Shown in pieces: positions 1 to 6,077 of a stretch of 6,077 nucleotides of DNA (its first letter is position 1; each line of letters starts with the position of its first letter). The stretch lies in contig DOUV01000151.1 of NCBI GenBank assembly GCA_003520455.1, forward strand, positions 4,304-10,380. Direction: 5' to 3'. Origin of the DNA: Chloroflexota bacterium (GTDB lineage: Bacteria; Chloroflexota; Anaerolineae; Ardenticatenales; Ardenticatenaceae). The position numbers and the translations under genes were made by a program. The notes under the pieces are model-generated. The model was not told the DNA's origin. It was given only the letters and a program-made list of their open reading frames with translations, and did no database searches.

Positions 1-25
1 AAAGTGGCGCGTAGGCGCCACTTTT
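1..25 (+). terminator. Hairpin with short T run at left edge, probable intrinsic terminator
   Basis: Bases 1-10 (AAAGTGGCGC) and 15-24 (GCGCCACTTT) are perfect inverted copies around a 4-nt loop GTAG, and the plus strand continues as TTTT at 22-25. A-rich entry, GC core and T-rich exit are the form of a Rho-independent terminator. It would serve a plus-strand gene ending just left of the window. Because the stem begins with AAA it could also work on the minus strand as a second stop behind lon, but the bases after it on that strand lie outside the window. The hairpin is directly visible; its assignment to a gene is inference. Confidence 0.55.
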
Positions 26-146
26 CCAGAAATATGAACACAATATCCGCATCCGGAGAGCATTCCCCAACGGCGGACGAGCCGGCCTGTAGGCGGTCGG
101 ATGACGCGCGCGGGCGAGAGTCGTATGGGCGATACCCGGCCGTCAA

Positions 147-184
147 CGCCAACAAGGCGCCCCTGACGGAGCGCCCTGTTGGCG
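147..184 (-). terminator. Probable terminator hairpin downstream of lon
   Basis: Arms 147-160 and 171-184 flank a 10-nt loop. Read as minus-strand RNA, all 14 positions pair, with a single G-U wobble. Read as plus-strand RNA, the same position is an A-C mismatch. The stem starts 59 nt beyond the lon stop codon on the lon strand, where a terminator is expected. The sequence after it on that strand (TTGACGG) is only weakly U-rich, so it may be an inefficient intrinsic terminator or an mRNA 3'-end stabilising hairpin. A second hairpin lies further on at 1-25. Confidence 0.55.
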
Positions 185-243
185 AGAAACCGTATACGGG
201 ACGAGGGCGGTCACCGCTGGCCGACGATCCCGTGACTGTTCAC

Positions 244-2715
244 TCAGGCTGAGCCGACCGGCATTTGCCTGGACTTGCGGCTGCGCCGGACCTTCGCCTT
301 GGGGGCGACGACCTCGTCCTGCGCCTTGAGCAACGCCAGTGGAAGCACCTCGTCCATGCGGTCCACAAAGACAAACTTCAGCTCGCGGCGGACTTTCTTC
401 GGCACGTCCACCAGATCTTTCTTGTTCTTGCCCGGGACCAGGAAGGTCTTGAGCCCCGCTCGGTGGGCGGCCATGGCCTTCTCCTTGAGACCACCGATGG
501 GCAGAACCCGGCCGCGCAAAGTAATCTCGCCGGTCATTGCGACGTCGCAGGCGACAGCCTGGCGGGTCAGCGCCGAGATCAGCGCGGTGGCGATGGTGAT
601 GCCCGCGGAGGGCCCATCCTTCGGAATCGCGCCCTCAGGGACGTGGATGTGGATGTCGAGCTTATCGAAGTCCTCCATCTCGATGCCAAGCTGCTTGGCG
701 TGCGCGCGAGCATAGCTGAGGGCCGCCTGGGCCGACTCCTGCATGACCTCACCGAGTTGTCCCGTGAGCAGCAAGGTGCCCTTGCCCTCCATGATGCTCA
801 CCTCGATCGACATGATGTCACCGCCCGCCTCCGTCACAGCGACACCCGTGGCAACGCCGACCTCGTCCTTCTCCTCGGCCAGGCCGAAGCTGAACTGAGC
901 CGGGCCGAGATACTTCTGCAAGCCCGACACCGTAATCTGCTTGGGTGGCTTCCGGCCCTCGGCCACCTTCCGGGCAACCTTGCGGATCACATTCGCAATC
1001 TCGCGCTCGAGGTTGCGCACGCCCGCCTCAGAGGTGTACTCACGGATGATGTGGCGAATCGCCGCCTCGCTGAATTTGACCGTGGTCGGCGAGAGGCCGT
1101 GCACCTCGAGCTGCTTCGGGATCAGGAACTCCTTCGCGATCGCGACCTTCTCCTCCTCGATGTACCCCGGGAATTCGATCACCTCCATGCGGTCCAGCAG
1201 GGCCGGTGGGACGGTGTAGAGCACATTCGCCGTGGTGATGAACATGACCCGGCTCAGGTCATAGGCCACCTCGAGATAGTGATCCGAGAACTCGTAGTTC
1301 TGCTCAGGGTCGAGCACCTCCAAGAGCGCCGCGGCCGGATCACCGCGGAAATCGGCGCCGATCTTGTCCACCTCATCGAGCATGAAGACCGGGTTCACTG
1401 TGCCGGCCGTGCGCATGGTCTGAATGATCCGCCCGGGCATAGCCCCAATGTAGGTGCGGCGGTGCCCGCGGATCTCGGCCTCATCATGAACGCCACCCAA
1501 ACTGACACGCACGAACTTGCGGCCGAGAGCCTCTGCGATCGAACGCCCGAGGCTGGTCTTCCCGGTGCCCGGCGGGCCGACAAAGCAGAGGATCGGATTG
1601 CGCATCTTATCCTTGGCGAGCTTGCGGACCGCCATGAACTCCAGGATGCGTTCCTTCGCCTTGGGCAGACCATAGTGGTTGGCATCGAGGACTCTCTTCG
1701 CGTTGCGCAACTCAATGCTGTCCTCGGTCGTCTCGCCCCACGGCAGCTCAACCAACCAGTCCAGGTAGGTGCGGATGATTCCGACCTCCGGGGCGGCCTG
1801 AGGCATCGCCTGGAGCCGGGCAAGCTCCTTGAAGGCTTTGCTCTTGACCTCGACCGGCATGACCTCCTTCCCCTCGATCTGCTCGCGCAGCTCCTGTATC
1901 TCGCGCTCGAACGGATCGCCCTCCCCCAGCTCGTTTTGGATGATCCGCATCTGCTCGCGCAGGAAGTACTCGCGCTGGCTCTTATCGACTTCCTCCTGCA
2001 CCTGGGAATGGATCTTGTCCTCCAGCTCCAACAGCTCGAGCTCGTTGGCCAGCATAATGCTGAGCCGCTGGAGCCGCACGGTTGGATCGAAGGTTTCGAG
2101 AATTTCCTGGCGCTGCTCGACGTCGAACTCCATGATCGAGGTCACCAGATCGGCCAACCAACCGGGTTCATCCACATTCATCGCGGCCACGAACGCATCT
2201 TCCGGCAGCGTGCGACTGAGCTGGACACACTTCTCGAAGAGCGCCAGCACCGCGCGCATCAAGGCCTCGTTGGTGAGCGTTTGCTCGACCTTCTCGGCGA
2301 CGGGCATGACTCGCGCCCGCAGGTAGGGCTCGCTTTGGGTACAACCGAGAATCTTGACGCGCTGATGCCCCTGGCCCAGGATGCTGGTGGTGCCGTCCGG
2401 CATCCGGAGCATCCGGCCAATGGCGACCATGGTCCCAACTTCGTAAAGGTCCTCGGGTTCTGGTTCCTGAACGTCTTCATTACGCTGAGTAACCACAAGA
2501 ATCGGCTCGTCAGCCAGCATCGCGGCCTCGACAGCCTTCACACTCCGCTCACGCCCAATAAAGAGGGGAGAGACCATGTGCGGAAAGACCACAGTATCGC
2601 GAACCGGCACGACGGCATATTCAGAGTGTTCTGGCTCGTCATCAAGCTCGTCTGCATCCAAAACCGGGAGTGCAAATTCCAGGGGTCGCTCATCATCGCG
2701 TTGACCGTTTGCCAT
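244..2715 (-). CDS. lon: ATP-dependent endopeptidase LonA
   Basis: Lon is a cytoplasmic homohexameric AAA+ serine protease that unfolds and degrades misfolded and short-lived regulatory proteins. With the start chosen here the product is 823 aa, near the usual 780-820. Visible parts in order: acidic leader (1-32); LAN substrate-binding domain from about 33 ([10 protein letters not shown] motif); coiled-coil linker about 232-285 with the LonA-typical [10 protein letters not shown] stretch; Walker A GPPGTGKT (380-387); pore loop TYIG (Tyr422); Walker [10 protein letters not shown] (443-451); sensor 1 TTAN (494-497); Arg509 in DRME; sensor 2 GVRNLERE (Arg567); protease domain with catalytic Ser703 in PKDGPSAG and Lys746 in GGLKEK, separated by 43 residues as in E. 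coli Lon (S679/K722). A basic tail (KVRRSRKSR) ends the protein. The frame stays open up to an ATG at 2820, but that extension overlaps the predicted promoter, so it is rejected. An ATG at 2736 is a possible alternative without a clear ribosome site. The gene is divergent from glgB. The function is certain; the exact start is less so. Confidence 0.97.
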   Translation of the reverse strand: MANGQRDDERPLEFALPVLDADELDDEPEHSEYAVVPVRDTVVFPHMVSPLFIGRERSVKAVEAAMLADEPILVVTQRNEDVQEPEPEDLYEVGTMVAIGRMLRMPDGTTSILGQGHQRVKILGCTQSEPYLRARVMPVAEKVEQTLTNEALMRAVLALFEKCVQLSRTLPEDAFVAAMNVDEPGWLADLVTSIMEFDVEQRQEILETFDPTVRLQRLSIMLANELELLELEDKIHSQVQEEVDKSQREYFLREQMRIIQNELGEGDPFEREIQELREQIEGKEVMPVEVKSKAFKELARLQAMPQAAPEVGIIRTYLDWLVELPWGETTEDSIELRNAKRVLDANHYGLPKAKERILEFMAVRKLAKDKMRNPILCFVGPPGTGKTSLGRSIAEALGRKFVRVSLGGVHDEAEIRGHRRTYIGAMPGRIIQTMRTAGTVNPVFMLDEVDKIGADFRGDPAAALLEVLDPEQNYEFSDHYLEVAYDLSRVMFITTANVLYTVPPALLDRMEVIEFPGYIEEEKVAIAKEFLIPKQLEVHGLSPTTVKFSEAAIRHIIREYTSEAGVRNLEREIANVIRKVARKVAEGRKPPKQITVSGLQKYLGPAQFSFGLAEEKDEVGVATGVAVTEAGGDIMSIEVSIMEGKGTLLLTGQLGEVMQESAQAALSYARAHAKQLGIEMEDFDKLDIHIHVPEGAIPKDGPSAGITIATALISALTRQAVACDVAMTGEITLRGRVLPIGGLKEKAMAAHRAGLKTFLVPGKNKKDLVDVPKKVRRELKFVFVDRMDEVLPLALLKAQDEVVAPKAKVRRSRKSRQMPVGSA

Positions 2716-2721
2716 CGTGAT

Positions 2722-2734
2722 TTCCAATGCCTCC
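2722..2734 (-). promoter_or_regulatory. Ribosome-binding region supporting the lon start at 2715
   Basis: On the minus strand GGAGG occupies 2734-2730, 14 nt before the ATG at 2715, and a second purine patch GGAA occupies 2725-2722, 6 nt before it. The upstream ATG at 2736 has no purine-rich sequence before it, and GGAGG begins immediately inside that codon's downstream sequence. This favours 2715, although the 14-nt spacing of the better Shine-Dalgarno match is long. Confidence 0.45.
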
Positions 2735-2775
2735 ATCTGTAGAAACGCCACGCCAGTGGCTCGGCGCGGCAATGA

Positions 2776-2804
2776 ATAATAGCATACCGGCGCGAAATTG
2801 CCTA
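2776..2804 (-). promoter_or_regulatory. Candidate sigma70-type promoter of lon
   Basis: On the minus strand TAGGCA (2804-2799, four of six matches to TTGACA) is followed after exactly 17 bp by TATTAT (2781-2776, five of six matches to TATAAT). Transcription would begin near 2769, leaving a leader of roughly 54 nt before the ATG at 2715. The surrounding bases are the most AT-rich stretch between the two genes. An inverted pair GGCAAT (2768-2773) / ATTGCC (2797-2802) brackets it. I see no CIRCE or full HAIR heat-shock operator here. Confidence 0.5.
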
Positions 2805-2963
2805 AACGGGGGCCAATCATCCCGCGTGGGGGGCGCGTTCACCGGATTGTGGCCCCCGCTACCCTCGCCGGGCATCTTCAACCGCGGCGCATTCGACCTG
2901 GCGCAAGAAAACCCGTACCCTGTTTCGCAGTCAACCCGCGGGCCATCTGGACCTCGCAGCCTC

Positions 2964-2992
2964 TTGCCAGCGACGAAGGCTCTCAGTAGAAT
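2964..2992 (+). promoter_or_regulatory. Candidate sigma70-type promoter of glgB
   Basis: TTGCCA (2964-2969, five of six matches to TTGACA) and TAGAAT (2987-2992, five of six matches to TATAAT) are separated by 17 bp, the optimal spacing. Transcription would begin near 2999, giving an untranslated leader of about 154 nt before glgB. A perfect TTGACA nearer the gene (3104-3109) has no -10 box at a suitable distance. Assignment rests on consensus matching alone. Confidence 0.55.
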
Positions 2993-2999
2993 GCTACCA

Positions 3000-3153
3000 G
3001 GGTCCTTGTGCATCTTGCAACCCCGAGTCGTTCATCCTCGCCGATTCGTTCGACTTCGAAAGCAGACGGCTTGAGTCCTCACGCCATTCGGGCTGACCTT
3101 GTCTTGACAGGACTCACCATTCCGACCTGGCACTCACCTTAGGAGTAACAGAT
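3000..3153 (+). promoter_or_regulatory. Putative glgB 5' leader with short repeats
   Basis: If the promoter at 2964-2992 is used, this stretch is transcribed but untranslated. It contains an 8-bp inverted repeat, TGAGTCCT (3072-3079) and AGGACTCA (3109-3116), with a 29-nt gap. The heptamer ACTCACC is repeated at 3112-3118 and 3132-3138, 20 bp apart, the second ending just before the ribosome site. A related CTCACGCCATTC begins at 3078. I recognise no riboswitch class. The repeats are real in the sequence; a regulatory role is speculative. Confidence 0.3.
3141..3145 (+). promoter_or_regulatory. glgB ribosome-binding site
   Basis: AGGAG lies 8 nt before the ATG at 3154, an optimal Shine-Dalgarno arrangement that fixes the start of glgB. 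Confidence 0.85.
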
Positions 3154-5364
3154 ATGCCAACCGTCGACTGGAGCACGATAGACGCGATTCGAGGCGCCTA
3201 CCAGCCCGACCCCTTCACCGTCCTCGGACCGCATGTCATCGACGTGAACGGAAACCAGGTGCTGGCTATCCGCGTCTTCCAGCCCTACGCCCGCGCGGTA
3301 ACCATCCTGATGGACGGTCAGGAGACAACCCGCGAGTACCCGACCGAACGGTTGACCGATGATGGCTACTTCGAGGCCATCCTCCCCAATCGCGACACAG
3401 TCCCTCGCTACCGGCTGCGGATTACACCCTGGGAGGGCGAGGCCTACGAGATTCACGATCCCTATGCCTTCCCGCTCATCTTAAGCGACTACGATATTTA
3501 CCTGATTGGCGAGGGCAACCATCTCCGCATCTATGAGAAACTCGGCGCCCATCTGATCGAAATGGAGGGCGTACGCGGCGTCGCCTTCGCCGTGTGGGCG
3601 CCGAACGCTGAGCGGGTCAGCGTCATCGGCAATTGGAATCGCTGGGACGGCCGTGTCAATCCGATGCGCCAGCGCGACAACGGGATCTGGGAAATCTTTA
3701 TCCCTGACCTGGACGAGGGTGCTCGCTACAAGTACGAGATCAAATCCCGTTTCGCGGGCTGGATGGCTGAGAAAACCGATCCCTACGGCGTCTACACCGA
3801 ACTCCGGCCCGGCACCGCTTCCATCGTCTTCGATCTCGATAAGTACGAATGGGGCGACGCGGAGTGGTTGGCGGGGCGGGCCGCCGCCAACGCGCTGGAC
3901 GCGCCCATCGCGATCTACGAGGTCCACCTCGGCTCGTGGCGGCGCGTTCCTGAGGAGGGTGGCCGCTTCCTGACCTACCGTGAACTGGCCCACCAACTCG
4001 TGGACTACGTCAAGCCGATGGGGTACACCCATATCGAGCTACTGCCGGTCGCCGAGCACCCCTTGGATGCCTCGTGGGGTTACCAGGTCCTGGCCTACTA
4101 TGCCCCCACCAGCCGTTTCGGGACGCCGGCCGACTTTATGTACTTCGTGGACCACTGCCACCGGAACGGGATCGGTGTCTTCCTGGACTGGGTCCCGGGG
4201 CACTTCCCCAAGGACATCTCCGGCCTGAACTATTTTGACGGCACGCATCTCTACGAGCACGCCGACCCGCGGCTGGGCGAGCATCAGGATTGGGGCACGC
4301 TGATCTTCAACTACGGGCGCAACGAGGTGCGGAACTTCTTGCTGGGGAACGCGCTCTATTGGCTGGATACATATCACATCGACGGCCTGCGCGTGGACGC
4401 TGTGGCCTCGATGCTCTACCTGGACTACTCCCGCAACGAGGGCGAATGGCTTCCCAACATCTACGGCGGGCGCGAGAACCTGGAGGCCCTGGCGTTCCTG
4501 CGCCGTTTCAACGAACTGACCCACACCGAACACCCCGGCACCGTCACGATGGCCGAGGAGTCCACCGCCTGGCCGATGGTCTCGCGCCCCACTTACCTGG
4601 GCGGGCTTGGCTTTGATATGAAGTGGAACATGGGGTGGATGAATGACATGCTCGTGTACATGTCCAAGGAGCCGATCCACCGCCGCTACCACCACAACTT
4701 GCTCACGTTCTCCCTTATGTACGCCTTCAGCGAGAACTTCATCCTGCCCCTCTCCCACGACGAGGTGGTCCACGGGAAGCACTCCCTGATCTACAAGATG
4801 CCGGGTGACTTGTGGCAGAAGTTTGCCAACCTGCGCGCGTTCTTCGGTTACATGTACGGTCACCCTGGCAAGAAATTGCTCTTCATGGGGAGCGAGTTCG
4901 CGCAGTTCCGCGAGTGGAATGCAGCCGAGAGCCTCGACTGGCACCTGCTCGCCTACCCTTTTCATCGCGGCGTCCAGCAATTCGTACACGACCTCAATCA
5001 GCTCTACCGGCGGGAGCCCGCCCTGCACGAGGTGGATTTCAATTGGGAAGGCTTCGAGTGGATTGACTTTCGCGATGTGGACCGGAGCATCCTCGCCTTT
5101 ATCCGCTGGGCCGAAGACAAGACCGAGCCTCTTATCTTCGTCTCGAACTTCACCCCGGTTTCCCGCGAGGGCTACCGCGTCGGCGTCCCCAGGCTCGGTT
5201 TCTACAAGGAGCTCATCAACAGCGACGCCGAGGCCTACGGCGGGGGCAACATCGGCAATACTGGTGGCCTGCCGGCCGACGATATCCCCTGGCAGGGGCA
5301 GCCGGCTTCGATCCTCATCACCGCGCCGCCGCTGGCAACGGTCATCCTCAAGCCCACGAGTTGA
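3154..5364 (+). CDS. glgB: 1,4-alpha-glucan (glycogen) branching enzyme GlgB
   Basis: This cytoplasmic enzyme cuts an alpha-1,4-glucan chain and rejoins the released piece by an alpha-1,6 bond, making the branch points of glycogen. The 736-aa product matches the usual bacterial length (E. coli 728). Domains: N1 beta-sandwich about 15-105; CBM48/N2 module about 138-228 ([22 protein letters not shown] region); GH13 barrel about 250-620; C-terminal beta domain about 625-736. Catalytic residues are in place: nucleophile Asp415 ([10 protein letters not shown]), acid/base Glu468 (MAEEST) and transition-state Asp536 ([12 protein letters not shown]), each exactly 10 residues after the E. coli D405/E458/D526. 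Region I is DWVPGHF (345-351). Having both N1 and N2 puts it among the long GlgB enzymes. The start is set by AGGAG 8 nt upstream. The gene appears monocistronic: lon is divergent, the next gene is convergent, and no glgA, glgC or glgP is visible. No frameshift or missing motif is seen. Confidence 0.98.
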   Translation: MPTVDWSTIDAIRGAYQPDPFTVLGPHVIDVNGNQVLAIRVFQPYARAVTILMDGQETTREYPTERLTDDGYFEAILPNRDTVPRYRLRITPWEGEAYEIHDPYAFPLILSDYDIYLIGEGNHLRIYEKLGAHLIEMEGVRGVAFAVWAPNAERVSVIGNWNRWDGRVNPMRQRDNGIWEIFIPDLDEGARYKYEIKSRFAGWMAEKTDPYGVYTELRPGTASIVFDLDKYEWGDAEWLAGRAAANALDAPIAIYEVHLGSWRRVPEEGGRFLTYRELAHQLVDYVKPMGYTHIELLPVAEHPLDASWGYQVLAYYAPTSRFGTPADFMYFVDHCHRNGIGVFLDWVPGHFPKDISGLNYFDGTHLYEHADPRLGEHQDWGTLIFNYGRNEVRNFLLGNALYWLDTYHIDGLRVDAVASMLYLDYSRNEGEWLPNIYGGRENLEALAFLRRFNELTHTEHPGTVTMAEESTAWPMVSRPTYLGGLGFDMKWNMGWMNDMLVYMSKEPIHRRYHHNLLTFSLMYAFSENFILPLSHDEVVHGKHSLIYKMPGDLWQKFANLRAFFGYMYGHPGKKLLFMGSEFAQFREWNAAESLDWHLLAYPFHRGVQQFVHDLNQLYRREPALHEVDFNWEGFEWIDFRDVDRSILAFIRWAEDKTEPLIFVSNFTPVSREGYRVGVPRLGFYKELINSDAEAYGGGNIGNTGGLPADDIPWQGQPASILITAPPLATVILKPTS

Positions 5365-5392
5365 CGCTCGCGGCAACCCGAACCACCACAAA

Positions 5393-5428
5393 CGCCCGCC
5401 CCGCCGTTCATTCACGGCGGGGCGGGCG
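5393..5428. terminator. Bidirectional hairpin terminator between convergent genes
   Basis: Bases 5393-5406 (CGCCCGCCCCGCCG) and 5415-5428 are perfect inverted copies, extendable by one T-A pair to 15 bp around the 6-nt loop TCATTC. The stem starts 28 nt after the glgB stop and 24 nt after the stop of the converging gene, so one structure can end both transcripts. On the minus strand it is followed by TTTGTGG, on the plus strand by ATGTGATT, so the U tracts are poor. The very GC-rich stem and the position are the main evidence. Confidence 0.75.
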
Positions 5429-5452
5429 ATGTGATTGGGAGAAGAGTGTGCG

Positions 5453-6077
5453 CTACGGCTGCCAGGTGAAGGTGTAGGTCTCGCTGGCTGCCTGCTCGAC
5501 GTCCCCCTGCTCGCCCGGCGCGACGATTCGCACGTGCCAGCGGTAGATGCCGGGCTCGCCCTCCAGCATCCCGGTCCAACTGCTCTCCCGCAGGCTCGCC
5601 AGGCCGCGCGGCTGGCCCTCGTACGGCCAGACCTCCAGCACGTAGCGGGCGGCAGCGGGCAGCTCGCTGGTGGGCTGCCACGCGAAGCGCTGCTCGGCGC
5701 CCGTGACGCGCAGGCCGTCGGTTGGGATGAGTAGTTGCGGCGCCATCACCCGTGGCGCCGCTGTCGCCGGAACGGCTGTGGGGGTGGCGGCCGGGAGGGG
5801 TGGCATCGGCGAGGGTGTTACCCGCACAGGTGTGGTTGACGTCGGTGGGTGCGTGGGGGTGGCGGAGGCCTCGGGTCCAGAGAGAGCCTGCATGGTCTCC
5901 GCCAGCGGTGCCAGGACGGCCAGCCGCGGCGTCTCTGGCGCGCTCGTGGGAAACACCGTAGGAGCGGCTGGCCTGGGCTCAGGCGGATCGGCGGTCGCCA
6001 CCCGAGTCGGTATCACCGTGGCGGTGGGGATGACGATCGCAGCGACTGGCGGCGGGGGATGGGTCGAGGTCGGATCG
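5453..6077 (-). CDS. Pro/Thr-rich protein with C-terminal Ig/FnIII-like domain, N-terminus outside window
   Basis: Only the last 207 codons are present; the frame is open to the right edge. A GTG at 6016 could be read as a start but has no ribosome site and sits inside the same low-complexity linker, so the gene is treated as 5'-truncated. The first ~109 visible residues are a flexible linker rich in Pro, Thr, Ala and Val with ATPT, PTS and TPSP units and no cysteine. The last ~95 residues (from PQLLIPTDG) look like one compact beta-sandwich: a LLIPTDG entry, FAWQP, YVLEVWPY, then GIYRWHVRIVAPG and a final YTFTWQP. This pattern of W/Y-rich strands resembles fibronectin-III/Ig-like modules on bacterial surface proteins. 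By analogy the C-terminus is probably outside the membrane, perhaps behind a kinase, FHA or membrane-anchor domain lying outside the window. No membrane segment or enzyme motif is visible, and I do not recognise the family. It converges on glgB and shares its terminator. Confidence 0.75.
   Translation of the reverse strand, partial: DPTSTHPPPPVAAIVIPTATVIPTRVATADPPEPRPAAPTVFPTSAPETPRLAVLAPLAETMQALSGPEASATPTHPPTSTTPVRVTPSPMPPLPAATPTAVPATAAPRVMAPQLLIPTDGLRVTGAEQRFAWQPTSELPAAARYVLEVWPYEGQPRGLASLRESSWTGMLEGEPGIYRWHVRIVAPGEQGDVEQAASETYTFTWQP
5750..6077 (-). repeat. Low-complexity Pro/Thr linker-coding region with degenerate repeats
   Basis: This part of the truncated gene codes for irregular Pro/Thr/Ala repeats and reads as G-runs on the plus strand. 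A 13-bp exact repeat, GTGGGGGTGGCGG, occurs at 5778-5790 and 5853-5865, exactly 75 bp (25 codons) apart, so both copies encode the same ATPT unit in frame. Such stretches tend to expand and contract by recombination and to vary in length between relatives. The repeat is directly visible; the variability is inference from how such linkers behave. Confidence 0.55.

Noticed and set aside
190..199. Ten-base palindrome CCGTATACGG downstream of lon
   Set aside because: A single short palindrome without a repeat partner or known role; it can arise by chance and adds nothing to the hairpin beside it.
4..252. An 82-codon plus-strand frame starting with GTG in the left-edge hairpin
   Set aside because: Its start lies inside a terminator-like stem, there is no room to see a ribosome site, it runs through the second hairpin and overlaps the lon stop, and its composition is arginine-rich without motifs.
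265..2742. An 825-codon open reading frame on the plus strand, antisense to lon
   Set aside because: Its codons lie in exact register with those of lon, so antisense stops could arise only from TTA, CTA or TCA codons in lon, which GC-rich codon choice avoids. The translation is low-complexity (Leu/Arg/Asp/His-rich) with no domain motif, while the lon frame has every catalytic motif.
2693..3013. A 106-codon minus-strand frame across the lon-glgB intergenic region
   Set aside because: It overlaps the lon start and both predicted promoters, has no clear ribosome site and shows no recognisable motif or biased composition expected of a real protein.
2727..3074. A 115-codon plus-strand frame upstream of glgB
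   Set aside because: It runs across both candidate promoters, has no Shine-Dalgarno sequence, and its start lies inside the lon leader. The overlapping 63-codon frame at 2798-2989 fails for the same reasons.
3070..3076. CTTGAGT, a half-site of the HspR/HAIR heat-shock operator
   Set aside because: The matching ACTCAAG half is absent at the required 7-bp spacing, and the site is in the glgB leader rather than the lon promoter.
3104..3109. Perfect TTGACA as a -35 box for glgB
   Set aside because: No sequence resembling TATAAT occurs 15-19 bp downstream; the corresponding bases are GC-rich. The promoter at 2964-2992 fits better.
4039..5415. A 458-codon open frame on the minus strand, antisense to glgB
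   Set aside because: It has the same exact codon register and cause as the frame opposite lon. It also runs through the glgB stop to the terminator hairpin, and its product has no recognisable domain.
5778..5865. G-rich runs on the plus strand as a possible G-quadruplex or tandem-repeat array
   Set aside because: The runs are the complement of proline codons in the Pro/Thr linker, so coding for that linker explains them; G-runs of three or more are not regularly spaced in sets of four.

Overview
The window is GC-rich bacterial chromosomal DNA with two complete housekeeping genes, one gene cut off by the right edge, and three hairpins placed as transcription terminators. The organism is most likely a member of the Chloroflexota or a similar high-GC, deep-branching group. 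This is an inference from the style of the Lon and GlgB proteins and from the long Pro/Thr linker followed by a small beta-sandwich-like domain in the right-hand gene, an architecture frequent in Chloroflexota surface proteins. No phylogenetic marker is present, so the assignment is tentative.

Layout. Bases 1-243 carry no convincing gene. They hold a hairpin with a short T run at the extreme left (1-25) and a 14-bp hairpin (147-184) placed as the terminator of lon. Bases 244-2715 on the minus strand encode a full-length LonA ATP-dependent protease. Bases 2716-3153 are a divergent intergenic region with a candidate sigma70-type promoter for lon (minus strand, 2776-2804), a better one for glgB (plus strand, 2964-2992) and a glgB leader of about 154 nt. 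Bases 3154-5364 on the plus strand encode a complete 1,4-alpha-glucan branching enzyme, GlgB. A 14-bp perfect hairpin (5393-5428) lies between the convergent stops of glgB and the last gene. Bases 5453-6077 on the minus strand are the C-terminal end of a Pro/Thr-rich, probably extracytoplasmic protein whose start lies beyond the window.

Function. lon (protein quality control) and glgB (glycogen branching) are transcribed away from each other and have no known biochemical link. No other glycogen gene is visible beside glgB, and each gene appears to be its own transcription unit. Very long open frames lie antisense to both genes. They are in exact codon register with the real genes and are explained by avoidance of TTA, CTA and TCA codons. 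I see no mobile element, CRISPR array, tRNA, rRNA or obvious new system; the window looks like ordinary core genome. The points most worth checking are the regulatory DNA between lon and glgB and the identity of the truncated gene.
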